15,332 bases of DNA from CAZIRO01 sp964541595 (lineage in GTDB: Bacteria; Acidobacteriota; HRBIN11). The stretch lies in contig CAZIRO010000054.1 in the NCBI GenBank assembly GCA_964541595.1, positions 1 to 15,332 of the forward strand, read 5' to 3'. Below are positions 7,687 to 15,118 of this stretch, in pieces. The notes below the pieces were generated by a model. It saw nothing but the letters and a program-made list of their open reading frames with translations. It was not told the DNA's origin and ran no database searches. How positions within the stretch are numbered: position 1 is the stretch's first letter; each line of letters opens with the position of its first letter. The position numbers and the translations under genes were made by a program.

Positions 7687-8391
7687 TCAGATCCAGCCAC
7701 GGTGCAGTGCCGTGGCCACGAGTACACCGTGGACGCCCAGCGCGTGTAATCGTCGAATGTCTTCCCGATTTCGGATGCCACCGCCGATCCAGAGTTCAAT
7801 ATCCGGAAACCGCCGGCGAATGCGGGTGATGAGCGCGGTATCCGGTCCCTGACCCGTTCCGACGCGGTTCAGGTCGAGCAACAGAATGCGATACCATCCG
7901 CGGGCATGGAGCATGGCGCAGGCGTCCGGAGGAGACAGCCGTGCGAGTGCAGATGCACGGGTATCGATACGGCTGCCACGCATGTCCAGGCTGAACAGTC
8001 GATGCGCTTCCGGCAATATGTGCGCGAGGCGATCGAGCGTGGCCATACTCTCGATCCGTTCGGCTGCCACGATGACCGTATGCACGCCGATGCGGCGTAA
8101 TTCCCGTGCCCGGTGATCGTCCGTGACACCGGCGTCCACCATCCACCATACGGGAACGGCGCGTACCAGATGTTTCAGGACATCCCACTGGACGGTACCG
8201 TGTTCAATGGCATCCAGGTCGGCGACATACATCCATGAAGCACGGGTGTGTTGCCACAATGCCCGGGCAACGTCCACCGGATCGACAGATTCGGTCAGGA
8301 TACTTCGAACCGGCGCGTATCGTGCACGTTCGCCGCGAACTGCGTGAACCACCGTGCCGGAACGGATGTCCAGTACCGGAGCGATCCACAT
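7687..8391 (-). CDS. HisA-like (beta/alpha)8-barrel protein of the H4MPT/methanofuran island
   Basis: 234 residues with the HisA/HisF fold, matching the hisA/hisF-related family that travels with H4MPT genes; probably not the histidine enzyme. Seen: N-terminal IAPVLDIRSGTVVHAVRG, with the acid-base Asp typical of HisA in LDIR; VADLDAIEHG; LFSLDMRGSRID with the second Asp; and a C-terminal phosphate site IGGGIRNREDI plus VLVATALHRG. The equivalent first-half phosphate motif (GGGIR in HisA) is replaced by VDAGVTDD, so the substrate probably has one phosphate, not two. The ATG (8391-8389) shares CATG with divergent mfnD and is preceded by GGTGG. Its location inside the methanofuran gene set suggests a cofactor-synthesis step, but the function is unproven. 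Confidence 0.85.
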   Translation of the reverse strand: MWIAPVLDIRSGTVVHAVRGERARYAPVRSILTESVDPVDVARALWQHTRASWMYVADLDAIEHGTVQWDVLKHLVRAVPVWWMVDAGVTDDHRARELRRIGVHTVIVAAERIESMATLDRLAHILPEAHRLFSLDMRGSRIDTRASALARLSPPDACAMLHARGWYRILLLDLNRVGTGQGPDTALITRIRRRFPDIELWIGGGIRNREDIRRLHALGVHGVLVATALHRGWI

Positions 8392-9427
8392 GATCCACCG
8401 TCCGAACGTGCTCGTTGTGGAGTACCTCAGTGGCGGCGGTATCGCCGGTCTGCTGCCGTCGGACCTTGTGGCCGAAGGCGCGGCCATGCTTGCCGCCGTG
8501 TTGGAAGACTTCCGCGCCTGGGCGCATGTCAAAACGGTGACCTTTCGGGACGCACGTTTGCGCAATCTCGCTCTTCCGGCTGATCGGGTGATCGACGTTC
8601 CGCCGGGAATGCTGTTGGAACGGTTCGCTGCCACGGTTGTTCAATGGGCTGCCGTATGGGTGATTGCCCCGGAAACCGATGGAACCCTGGCCCGGCTGAC
8701 CGAAACCGCTGAACGTGCCGGCGTACCGGTACTCGGATCGACGGCCGCAGCCGTTCAGCAAACCGGAGACAAGTGGGCGTGTGCATTAACTCTGCACACT
8801 GCTGGACTCCCGGTTCTGAATGGTGAACGTATCAGTGTATCGGATCTGGCGACGAATGTGGATCGCTGGCCGTATCCCATTGTGGTCAAACCGGTCGACG
8901 GCGTGGGATGCGAGGGCGTCTGCCTGTTGCAGGGCCCTGCGGATGCGGCATGGTACCTGTCGCACGCACAGACCGACACGATCATTGTGCAGCCCTATAT
9001 CCGGGGTATACACGCAAGCGTGTCCGTACTGTCCACGGGCACGCACTGTATCGCGCTGAGTGTGAATCGACAGGATATCGTTCCCGGGCGGCCGTTTCGA
9101 TATCTGGGGGGTGCGATCCCGCTACACCACCCGCTGGCCGATCGGGCACGCGATGTGGCATGTGCGGCCGTACGACAGTTTCCCGGTCTGCGGGGATACG
9201 TCGGTGTGGATATCGTGCTTACCGATACGGACGCATGGATCGTGGAGATCAATCCCCGGGTCACCACCGCCTATGTGGGTCTTCGATGGATATTGCGAGA
9301 AAACCTCGCCGCGGCCGTGTGGTCAGCCTGTCTGGAGCATCGTCTGCCGGACCGCGTGCATCTGACCGGTAGCGTGTCGTTCCGCAAGCACGGTATACGT
9401 TTGACCATCCACCGGTCCCCGCGTTGA
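8390..9427 (+). CDS. mfnD: ATP-grasp ligase, tyramine--L-glutamate ligase (MfnD)-like
   Basis: 345 residues with an ATP-grasp fold. Seen: N-terminal VLVVEYLSGGG at residues 7-17; the small ATP-binding block YPIVVKPVDGVGCEGVCLL near residue 160; IIVQPYIRGIHASVSVL near 203; YVGVDIVLTDTDAWIVEINP near 270-288, with the metal-binding Glu-x-Asn. MfnD joins glutamate to tyramine in methanofuran synthesis, and bacterial homologues occur in methylofuran/H4MPT islands. The neighbours mfnF, mfnE and mfnB support this. ATG 8390 is preferred, with CGGAG about 8 nt upstream; ATG 8366 would add MSSTGAIH. The exact amine acceptor (tyramine or a methylofuran analogue) cannot be read from sequence. Confidence 0.85.
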   Translation: MIHRPNVLVVEYLSGGGIAGLLPSDLVAEGAAMLAAVLEDFRAWAHVKTVTFRDARLRNLALPADRVIDVPPGMLLERFAATVVQWAAVWVIAPETDGTLARLTETAERAGVPVLGSTAAAVQQTGDKWACALTLHTAGLPVLNGERISVSDLATNVDRWPYPIVVKPVDGVGCEGVCLLQGPADAAWYLSHAQTDTIIVQPYIRGIHASVSVLSTGTHCIALSVNRQDIVPGRPFRYLGGAIPLHHPLADRARDVACAAVRQFPGLRGYVGVDIVLTDTDAWIVEINPRVTTAYVGLRWILRENLAAAVWSACLEHRLPDRVHLTGSVSFRKHGIRLTIHRSPR

Positions 9428-9444
9428 ACACACAGGGACCCGGC

Positions 9445-9530
9445 GAGAGGAAAAGTCACGTATGAAAAGTGACGTAAAGTGATGGCATGTATGCGCACCT
9501 TGCTCACTCTTCCTCTCTATCACTTACTTT
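9445..9530 (+). repeat. Repeated AAAGTGA-type motifs and long inverted repeat between mfnD and mfnF
   Basis: Three tandem related units lie at 9451-9461 (AAAAGTCACGT), 9465-9475 (AAAAGTGACGT) and 9476-9486 (AAAGTGATGGC). An inverted version is at 9519-9530 (ATCACTTACTTT). In addition, GAGAGGAAAAGT (9445-9456) pairs with ACTCTTCCTCTC (9506-9517) with one mismatch. The region lies upstream of a likely promoter, so an operator array is plausible. No known regulator binding site was recognised. Confidence 0.4.
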
Positions 9531-9568
9531 CATCACGGCGCTTCGGAAATACATCACCTGGTATATCC

Positions 9569-9577
9569 TGCTATAAT
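9569..9577 (+). promoter_or_regulatory. Extended -10 promoter for mfnF-mfnE
   Basis: TGCTATAAT is a perfect extended -10 element (TGn plus consensus TATAAT at 9572-9577). There is no good -35 at 17-19 nt, which is typical of extended -10 promoters. Transcription would start near 9584, leaving about 30 nt before ATG 9616, which has a strong Shine-Dalgarno GGAAGGA (9605-9611). This is the best promoter in the window and indicates a sigma-70-type bacterial host. Confidence 0.65.
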
Positions 9578-9615
9578 ACGTAGCCATTTCCACCAGGTTG
9601 CATGGGAAGGACGGG

Positions 9616-10662
9616 ATGGTGGTATACCTCGGCTGGGATATCGGGGGTGTGCATACCAAAGTGGCCGCGCTGGACATCTCGGATTTGGGCGAACGGCGGG
9701 TACGCACGGCGTTTGCATCGCTGGCGATCTGGCGTGAAAAAGATCGACTCACCGGGGTCATCCGGGCACTGCGACAGCGTGTGGCACCCCCGGAACATGC
9801 CATTGCGGCCGTCACGATGACCGCAGAACTCGCGGACGTATTCGCCACAAAACGAGAAGGTGTACGGTATGTACTCCGCTGCATGGTCCGGGCCTGTCCG
9901 CAGGATCGGATCGTCGTATTGAACACGTCCGGGGCATTCCGGCCGCTGGCGGATGCGATGCGGCACCCCCTGGATTTCGCAGCCACGAACTGGCTGGCCA
10001 CAGCGCTCTGGGCAGCAGCAACGATGCGGACGTGTATCGTACTGGACATCGGCAGCACGACCACGGATATCATTCCGGTACGGCACGGTCGGGTGGATGC
10101 ACGCGGTCGTACCGATCTGGACCGCCTGATGTGCGGTGAACTTGTGTACACGGGCGTCATTCGGACGCCGGTCGCTGCACTGGTCCGAAACGTTCCCCTA
10201 CGCGGGCAGCGCGTGCCCGTCGCCGCAGAATTCTTCGCCGTAACGGGAGACGTCTATCTCGTGTTGCAGCGTATCTCTCCCGGTGATTATACCGGTGATA
10301 CACCGGATGGACGGGGAAAAACCCGAAAAGATGCAGCGCGACGACTCGCACGCATGGTATGTGCGGACCCGGACCAGCTGTCGATGCGAGAGATTGTACG
10401 CATCGCATGGCATGTATACCGCACACAGGTGACCCTGATCGCTCGCGCCGTCCGCCGTATTCTCCGGCGTCTGGGGGATGCGACCCCCATTCCCATCCTG
10501 CCGCTGGGTACCGGCAGGTTTCTTGCACACGATGTGGCCCAACGGCTTCGGTTACCCATATGTGCGCTTCCCACGAACTGGCCTGAGGATACGGCGCGGA
10601 TAGCCCCCTGTATGGCGCTGGCCGAGCTCCTCATCCGGAGGGATATCGGATGCGTGTACTGA
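9616..10662 (+). CDS. mfnF: MfnF-like enzyme, H4MPT-linked C1 transfer pathway protein
   Basis: 348 residues of the hydantoinase/sugar-kinase-like ATPase fold, matching the family annotated 'H4MPT-linked C1 transfer pathway protein'. Archaeal MfnF condenses an aminomethylfuran diphosphate with glutamyl-tyramine to form the methanofuran core. Seen: VYLGWDIGGVHTKVAALD at the N-terminus; CIVLDIGSTTTDIIPV near residue 140, the second phosphate-binding motif; and GELVYTGVIRTPVAALV near 175. The start is ATG 9616 because GGAAGGA lies 4 nt upstream; an in-frame TTG at 9598 would add six residues. It overlaps mfnE by 13 nt. It probably heads the mfnF-mfnE transcript from the promoter at 9569-9577. 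Confidence 0.88.
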   Translation: MVVYLGWDIGGVHTKVAALDISDLGERRVRTAFASLAIWREKDRLTGVIRALRQRVAPPEHAIAAVTMTAELADVFATKREGVRYVLRCMVRACPQDRIVVLNTSGAFRPLADAMRHPLDFAATNWLATALWAAATMRTCIVLDIGSTTTDIIPVRHGRVDARGRTDLDRLMCGELVYTGVIRTPVAALVRNVPLRGQRVPVAAEFFAVTGDVYLVLQRISPGDYTGDTPDGRGKTRKDAARRLARMVCADPDQLSMREIVRIAWHVYRTQVTLIARAVRRILRRLGDATPIPILPLGTGRFLAHDVAQRLRLPICALPTNWPEDTARIAPCMALAELLIRRDIGCVY

Positions 10663-11330
10663 CCGTGGTGAAGGTCGGTGGCAGCCTCGCCCGTGGACCC
10701 CATCTCCGGCCGTTCTGCCGGGTGCTCCCCGAAACGCTGGGTTGGTCGACGATTCTGGTGGTCCCGGGCGGCGGTATTCTGGCCGATAGCGTGCGGTCGC
10801 TGAGTCAACGGTGGCGACTTTCGGATGCAACCGCGCATCGGATGGCCATTCTGGCGATGGAACAGTACGGCCTCATGCTGACGGAAATGATCCCGGACGC
10901 GCGACCGGTCACGGACGTCCACACGTGGCAGCGTGATCCGCCCCGGGCGGTTGCCGTCTGGCTGCCCGCACGAGCACTGGCGGATGCGGACTCGCTGCCG
11001 CATACCTGGGACGTCACGTCCGATTCTATCGCTGCATGGGTCGCCGGACAGTTGCATGCGGACCGGCTGGTGCTGGTCAAAATGGTGGACGGTATCCGAA
11101 AACAGCCGGATGCGCCCGTCGGCATGTATCGTGAGATCTCGCTCGCAACTTTAAGGACACTGGTCGAACAGGGAACCTGCACGGAGGTCGATGCCCATTT
11201 TCCCACGATCCTGCGAGAGGTTTCCATTGAAACGTGGATCGTCAACGGGGCGTATCCGGAACGGTTCCGTCAACTCCTGCAACACGGGTATACGCGGGGT
11301 ACCCGCATCATCCCACACATGCCGGATTGA
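10650..11330 (+). CDS. mfnE: Amino-acid-kinase family protein, MfnE-like aminomethylfuran phosphate kinase
   Basis: 226 residues with the amino-acid kinase fold. Seen: VVKVGGSLARG at residues 6-16, LVVPGGGILADSVR near residue 35, DVTSDSIAAWVAG near 121, LVLVKMVDGIRKQ near 140. Archaeal MfnE phosphorylates [5-(aminomethyl)furan-3-yl]methyl phosphate to the diphosphate used by MfnF. The ATG lies within the last codons of mfnF, with GGAGG 8 nt upstream, so translation is coupled. Substrate assignment rests on the mfnF partner and on mfnB, which makes the furan precursor, next door. The 3' end overlaps convergent mfnB by 23 bp. Confidence 0.88.
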   Translation: MRVLTVVKVGGSLARGPHLRPFCRVLPETLGWSTILVVPGGGILADSVRSLSQRWRLSDATAHRMAILAMEQYGLMLTEMIPDARPVTDVHTWQRDPPRAVAVWLPARALADADSLPHTWDVTSDSIAAWVAGQLHADRLVLVKMVDGIRKQPDAPVGMYREISLATLRTLVEQGTCTEVDAHFPTILREVSIETWIVNGAYPERFRQLLQHGYTRGTRIIPHMPD

Positions 11331-12030
11331 GAAGACGTTTCCATACACGCACACGTTCCGGATCCAGTGTTCCCATGCGGTTGCCACGATAACATACGGC
11401 CGAACGCACGCCGACGATATCCACTTCAAGCGCTCGAATCACATCCAGGTCCGCTGTTTGCAAACGCCCGGCCAGGGCCACGAGGAGACCGTATCGGCGG
11501 GCAGCATGCACGAACGCGCGTAACTCCGCGGGCGTCAAAATGTCCAGCAGCCGCTGGCCGGATTTATTTGCCGTATCCAGCATGCACCCGTCCGCGCCCG
11601 CAGACGCAGCGATTTCGGGGATCATCATCGGAGATACCGGTCGATGGGGTAAGTCCGCTGCGTCGGCATACCCGACCGCGATGAGTCGAACACCGGGAAA
11701 TTCGGACAGTGCATGCCGGACCGCGTGTAACATGGCAATTCCGTCCGATCGGGATGTCGATCCCCAGAGGCCGACTTTGACGAATTGAATTCCCAGAGAC
11801 GCCGCACCACGTGCGGCAAGGGCGGCGGTTCCGGGGAGATGGGGCATATCCCCGATCGCCACACTGAGCGGAATACCCGGCGAGACCTCCTGCCGAACGG
11901 CACGGACGACGTCCGGAGAGGGTGCCCCGAGCGATCCTTCCAGAGGATTTTTCACATCCACAATATCGGCACCGCCCTGCACGGCCATACGGGCTTCATG
12001 CGCATTGCAAACACTGACGAGTAAACGCAT
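11308..12030 (-). CDS. mfnB: (5-formylfuran-3-yl)methyl phosphate synthase
   Basis: First step of the furan branch of methanofuran synthesis: two glyceraldehyde-3-phosphate molecules condense to (5-formylfuran-3-yl)methyl phosphate. 240 residues, usual length. Seen: the N-terminal MRLLVSVCNAHEARMAVQGG, then ADIVDVKNPLEGSLGAP with Lys27 in DVKNP, the family's Schiff-base lysine; FVKVGLWGS; IAVGYADA; ADGCMLDTANKSG; and VALAGRLQTADLDVI near 190. The ATG at 12030 shares its A with the TAA of the upstream glycohydrolase (TAATG), so translation is coupled. It is convergent with mfnE. Confidence 0.93.
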   Translation of the reverse strand: MRLLVSVCNAHEARMAVQGGADIVDVKNPLEGSLGAPSPDVVRAVRQEVSPGIPLSVAIGDMPHLPGTAALAARGAASLGIQFVKVGLWGSTSRSDGIAMLHAVRHALSEFPGVRLIAVGYADAADLPHRPVSPMMIPEIAASAGADGCMLDTANKSGQRLLDILTPAELRAFVHAARRYGLLVALAGRLQTADLDVIRALEVDIVGVRSAVCYRGNRMGTLDPERVRVWKRLLNPACVG

Positions 12031-13343
12031 TACGATACCCCTTCGGTGGATGTGCTGCACCGTTTTCCCCAGGTGACCGTTCGCTGGACAATGTCCCCGA
12101 TATCCACACACGTATACCCGATGACGAAACTCTCGAGCCGATCCCCCAGTGGCATGCGCCATTTTGCGGGGATGGCATCGACGCCCCGCATGGTGCCGAT
12201 GATGGCACCAACGATTCCCGCGGTGGTATCCGTATCTCCGCCGCACATCGTCGCGATACAAATGCTGCGAGTGAAATCGCCCGCACCGAACCAGAGGGCC
12301 GTCATTACGATGGCAGCGTTCGGAAAGACGTGGATCCAATGGTACCGATGACCCAGTTCGGACGCAATCCGATCGGCGACGTGCGTCCAGTCCGGTAGAG
12401 TGCGGCACCAGTCCAGTGTTTGACGCACGATCTGTGCGAATTGGCTGCGCGGTGGGACAAAACACCGCCCGATATCGATCAGTTGTCGCGGGTCGGATAC
12501 CACGAACGCCGCTGCCGTCATGGCGGCAACAAATAGGGCGCCGTATACGCCCTCTGTCGTGTGCGCGATCACCGCGTCCCGATACGCCAGTTCGATGGCA
12601 ATGTCCGGTCTGCCGGGTGCCAGCCATCCGGCGATTTCGGCTTTCATCATCGCGCCGACCCAGTGGCGAAACGGGTTGTCCACAACAGCCGAATCCGGTG
12701 GAAAGATGCCACGGCGGATATTCTCCAGGGCGATCGCTTCAGCAGTATATGCCACGGGTAAACGCTCCAGCCAGGTCAACGCAAGTTGTTCGCTGGTAAA
12801 TGATGGACCGTATGTATCCAGCGTGTGAAGCAACACCAGCGGAAACGATGTATCATCGTTGCAACTTGACGGCGGCGTCAGGTAGTTGGCGACGTCGCCG
12901 TATCGGTCCCGAATCTGTGCGGCCGTCCAGCCTTCCACCGGGGCACCGAGCGCGTTCCCGATGATTTTTCCCAGCCAGCCGCCAAACACACGTCGGGGAT
13001 AGTCATGCCAATCGACGGCGGGAAGCGCAGGCGAGGGAGGCAGAACGGCGCGAATTTCGGACAGTGTACGGGGACGTTCCACTCCCGGTAGCGGTATCGG
13101 ACGGGCCGTCCGTAACGCGTGGTGAATCCGCGCGATCACGACGAGCAACCGGTCCCAATCGCCGGATTCGTACAGGCGCTGTCCCTCCGGCAGGAGCGCT
13201 TCCGCTGCACGAACGTCATATCCGATATTGCCCAGTGCACGAACAGCCGCTTCCATAGGCCGAACGACCACACCGGTCGGTGTGGTGAGCTGCCAGCGAC
13301 GGCGGATGTCTTCAATACGTTGCTGTCGGATGTCCGATTGCAT
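12030..13343 (-). CDS. ADP-ribosylglycohydrolase family protein
   Basis: 437 residues from the ATG at 13343. The first roughly 95 residues form a helical N-terminal extension of unknown role. The ADP-ribosyl-(dinitrogen reductase) glycohydrolase domain then begins: VFGGWLGKIIGNALGAPVEG; the metal-binding NDDTSFP near residue 170; and CGGDTDTTAGIVGAIIGTMR in the C-terminal half. Both acidic metal sites appear intact, so it is probably an active hydrolase of an N- or O-glycosidic bond to ribose. It is coupled to mfnB (TAATG) and follows folK-mptA, which suggests a C1-cofactor role, but no such role is known to me. The start is preferred over ATG 13397, with GGGAG about 11 nt upstream. Confidence 0.88.
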   Translation of the reverse strand: MQSDIRQQRIEDIRRRWQLTTPTGVVVRPMEAAVRALGNIGYDVRAAEALLPEGQRLYESGDWDRLLVVIARIHHALRTARPIPLPGVERPRTLSEIRAVLPPSPALPAVDWHDYPRRVFGGWLGKIIGNALGAPVEGWTAAQIRDRYGDVANYLTPPSSCNDDTSFPLVLLHTLDTYGPSFTSEQLALTWLERLPVAYTAEAIALENIRRGIFPPDSAVVDNPFRHWVGAMMKAEIAGWLAPGRPDIAIELAYRDAVIAHTTEGVYGALFVAAMTAAAFVVSDPRQLIDIGRCFVPPRSQFAQIVRQTLDWCRTLPDWTHVADRIASELGHRYHWIHVFPNAAIVMTALWFGAGDFTRSICIATMCGGDTDTTAGIVGAIIGTMRGVDAIPAKWRMPLGDRLESFVIGYTCVDIGDIVQRTVTWGKRCSTSTEGVS

Positions 13344-13567
13344 GATGGCACGGCTCCCTGTGCGGGCATGATGGCATGTACGCACCCCATCACCCATGGA
13401 GGTATGGCCACCCGGTCATGCTGCTGTCGTATGGTGATTTTTCCGAACCGGGCCGGCATGGGATGCAATGGTGCATCGGCGACCGCCCATCGCCCGAACG
13501 ATTCCGATCGGACACACTGATACGGCTGGTTTGCGGTCCAAATATAGCGTGCACAGTGCGATCGGTT
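13344..13567. other. 224-nt intergenic region between folK-mptA and the glycohydrolase
   Basis: No convincing gene is seen. A 6-bp hairpin GATGCA-ATGG-TGCATC lies at 13462-13477. The sequence directly after the folK-mptA stop can fold a 4-bp CGGT/ACCG stem. On the minus strand TATATT, near 13540-13545, could be a -10 for the glycohydrolase-mfnB pair, but its -35 is poor and the leader would be about 190 nt. Confidence 0.4.
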
Positions 13568-15034
13568 TTACCGTCCCAGCCGCTCGCGCAGCCATGTTTC
13601 TAATGTGGTCAGCGGTGGAATGAAGTGGGGATCCGAAAGTTCCCGGCGCAGATCCCCGATCGTCGCCGCGCGTTCGGCATACACATCGTGTTTGTGAATG
13701 GTCTCCAGATTGGTCTGACGTGCGAGTACAAAATCATGCGTATCCAGGTGCGGAAACTGTTCGACGACGCTGTATAACATCTCACGCACGGCGTCTTCCA
13801 CAAACCGGGGCCGCCGGTGTGCTTTCGCGACCACGAAGAGTTCGTCCGGCCGTTTCAGCAGGTCATAATTTTCGCTACTCATGGCACCTTCGACGATGCT
13901 GATCAGATCCCGGGCGTCGATGGTCTGTTCGGTGCCGATGAGCAGCATCCCCTTACCGCGCTGATTGTGCGTCGCGATCGGGACGAGGTTCAGGATACGT
14001 TCGATCTCTTCCGGATCGTATCCGGCTTCGCGAAGTCGTTCCCGTGTGTATGTCGCGACCATATCCTGGGCGCAGGGGCAGGCCATCATGCCCTCGGCTT
14101 CCACACCGATAAAACGTACCGCCCGGTCGGGGGTAACCGCGGCCATCCCGATCAGGGTGTAGATCTCCTGCGAGGGTTTTCCGGATACCGGCGCGTACCG
14201 TTCCAGGGGAAACCGCGCACGTATCCGGACGTCTGAACGTACGGTCCGCTGGTCCTGAAGCAGTTGACGCGCAATCCGTTCGGCCAGCCGTTCCAGCGTC
14301 GGCGCTGTTTCGATGGGAATGTCGCTGAAGATCTCCTCAATCGTATCGCTGAAACGTGACATGTGCACGCCTTTCTGATCCGGACGGAGTTCCACGTAAA
14401 GGTCCATTTCGGCTTCAAACAGTTCGTCGCCGAACTCCCCTTTCAGGCGAACGACCCGGCGAATTCCGGTCACGCCCACATGCGTTAACCGGATGCGGAC
14501 CATCGGTGCTTCGTTCTGAACGTCACGTTGCAGCCGAATCCGGAGTCCTCGCTCGACCCGAATGACTTTTCCGACCCCCTGAACCTGCTGCGCCAGTTCG
14601 GCCACCGTTGCCGTCTGGCCCGGAATTTTCAAATCCGGTGCGATCTCGGCCAGCGGGATGAGGACGAACGCGCGTTCCAGCATCCGCGGGTGTGGAATGC
14701 ACAGATCCGGTTCCCGGATCTGGACATCGCCGTATAGCAGAATGTCGATATCGATCGGGCGGGGACCGTACCGCACATCGCTAAACCGGCCCATGCGTCG
14801 TTCGATCGATTTCAAAAACTGGAGCAGTTCCTGCGGGGATAGTGTCGTGGTTCCGCGCACGACCATATTCAGAAACGGCGGTTGATCGGTCACATAGGCC
14901 GGTTCCGTTTCATATACGGAGGACAGACGGTCAATACGCACCTTTTGCCGCAACTGGTTGATCGCATCGATCAGGTTGTTGCGGCGATCGCCCAGGTTGC
15001 TCCCCAGTGCCAGGTATACCGTGATTTCATCCAT
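13568..15034 (-). CDS. folK-mptA: Bifunctional HPPK (FolK) / GTP cyclohydrolase MptA-FolE2 fusion
   Basis: 488 residues joining two pterin enzymes. Residues 1 to about 165 are FolK: VYLALGSNLGDRRNNL, SSVYETEPAYVTDQPPFLN, RYGPRPIDIDILLYGD, IPHPRMLERAFVL. This half makes the 6-hydroxymethyl-dihydropterin diphosphate. From about residue 178 to the end is a COG1469 GTP cyclohydrolase: RIRLTHVGVTGIRRVVRL, KGVHMSRFSDTIEE, GMMACPCAQD near 316 with the metal Cys, ATHNQRGKG near 354, HKHDVYAERA. The GMMACPCAQ and THNQRG forms look closer to archaeal MptA than to typical bacterial FolE2 (judged by eye). The ATG at 15034 is chosen because HPPK proteins start a few residues before ALGSN. Upstream starts to 15112 are possible but unsupported. 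The PTPS-like gene lies 84 nt upstream on the same strand. Confidence 0.93.
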   Translation of the reverse strand: MDEITVYLALGSNLGDRRNNLIDAINQLRQKVRIDRLSSVYETEPAYVTDQPPFLNMVVRGTTTLSPQELLQFLKSIERRMGRFSDVRYGPRPIDIDILLYGDVQIREPDLCIPHPRMLERAFVLIPLAEIAPDLKIPGQTATVAELAQQVQGVGKVIRVERGLRIRLQRDVQNEAPMVRIRLTHVGVTGIRRVVRLKGEFGDELFEAEMDLYVELRPDQKGVHMSRFSDTIEEIFSDIPIETAPTLERLAERIARQLLQDQRTVRSDVRIRARFPLERYAPVSGKPSQEIYTLIGMAAVTPDRAVRFIGVEAEGMMACPCAQDMVATYTRERLREAGYDPEEIERILNLVPIATHNQRGKGMLLIGTEQTIDARDLISIVEGAMSSENYDLLKRPDELFVVAKAHRRPRFVEDAVREMLYSVVEQFPHLDTHDFVLARQTNLETIHKHDVYAERAATIGDLRRELSDPHFIPPLTTLETWLRERLGR

Positions 15035-15118
15035 GGTTTCGCCCTGATACGGGTTTCGATGGATACGCATCACTGCACCATACATTCCACCGCAAGGAGA
15101 ATGCTCAACCACGTCGGT

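Noticed and set aside
13376..13603. 75-codon plus-strand ORF in the folK-mptA/glycohydrolase gap
   Set aside because: No Shine-Dalgarno or recognisable domain, and it runs into the 3' end of folK-mptA on the opposite strand.
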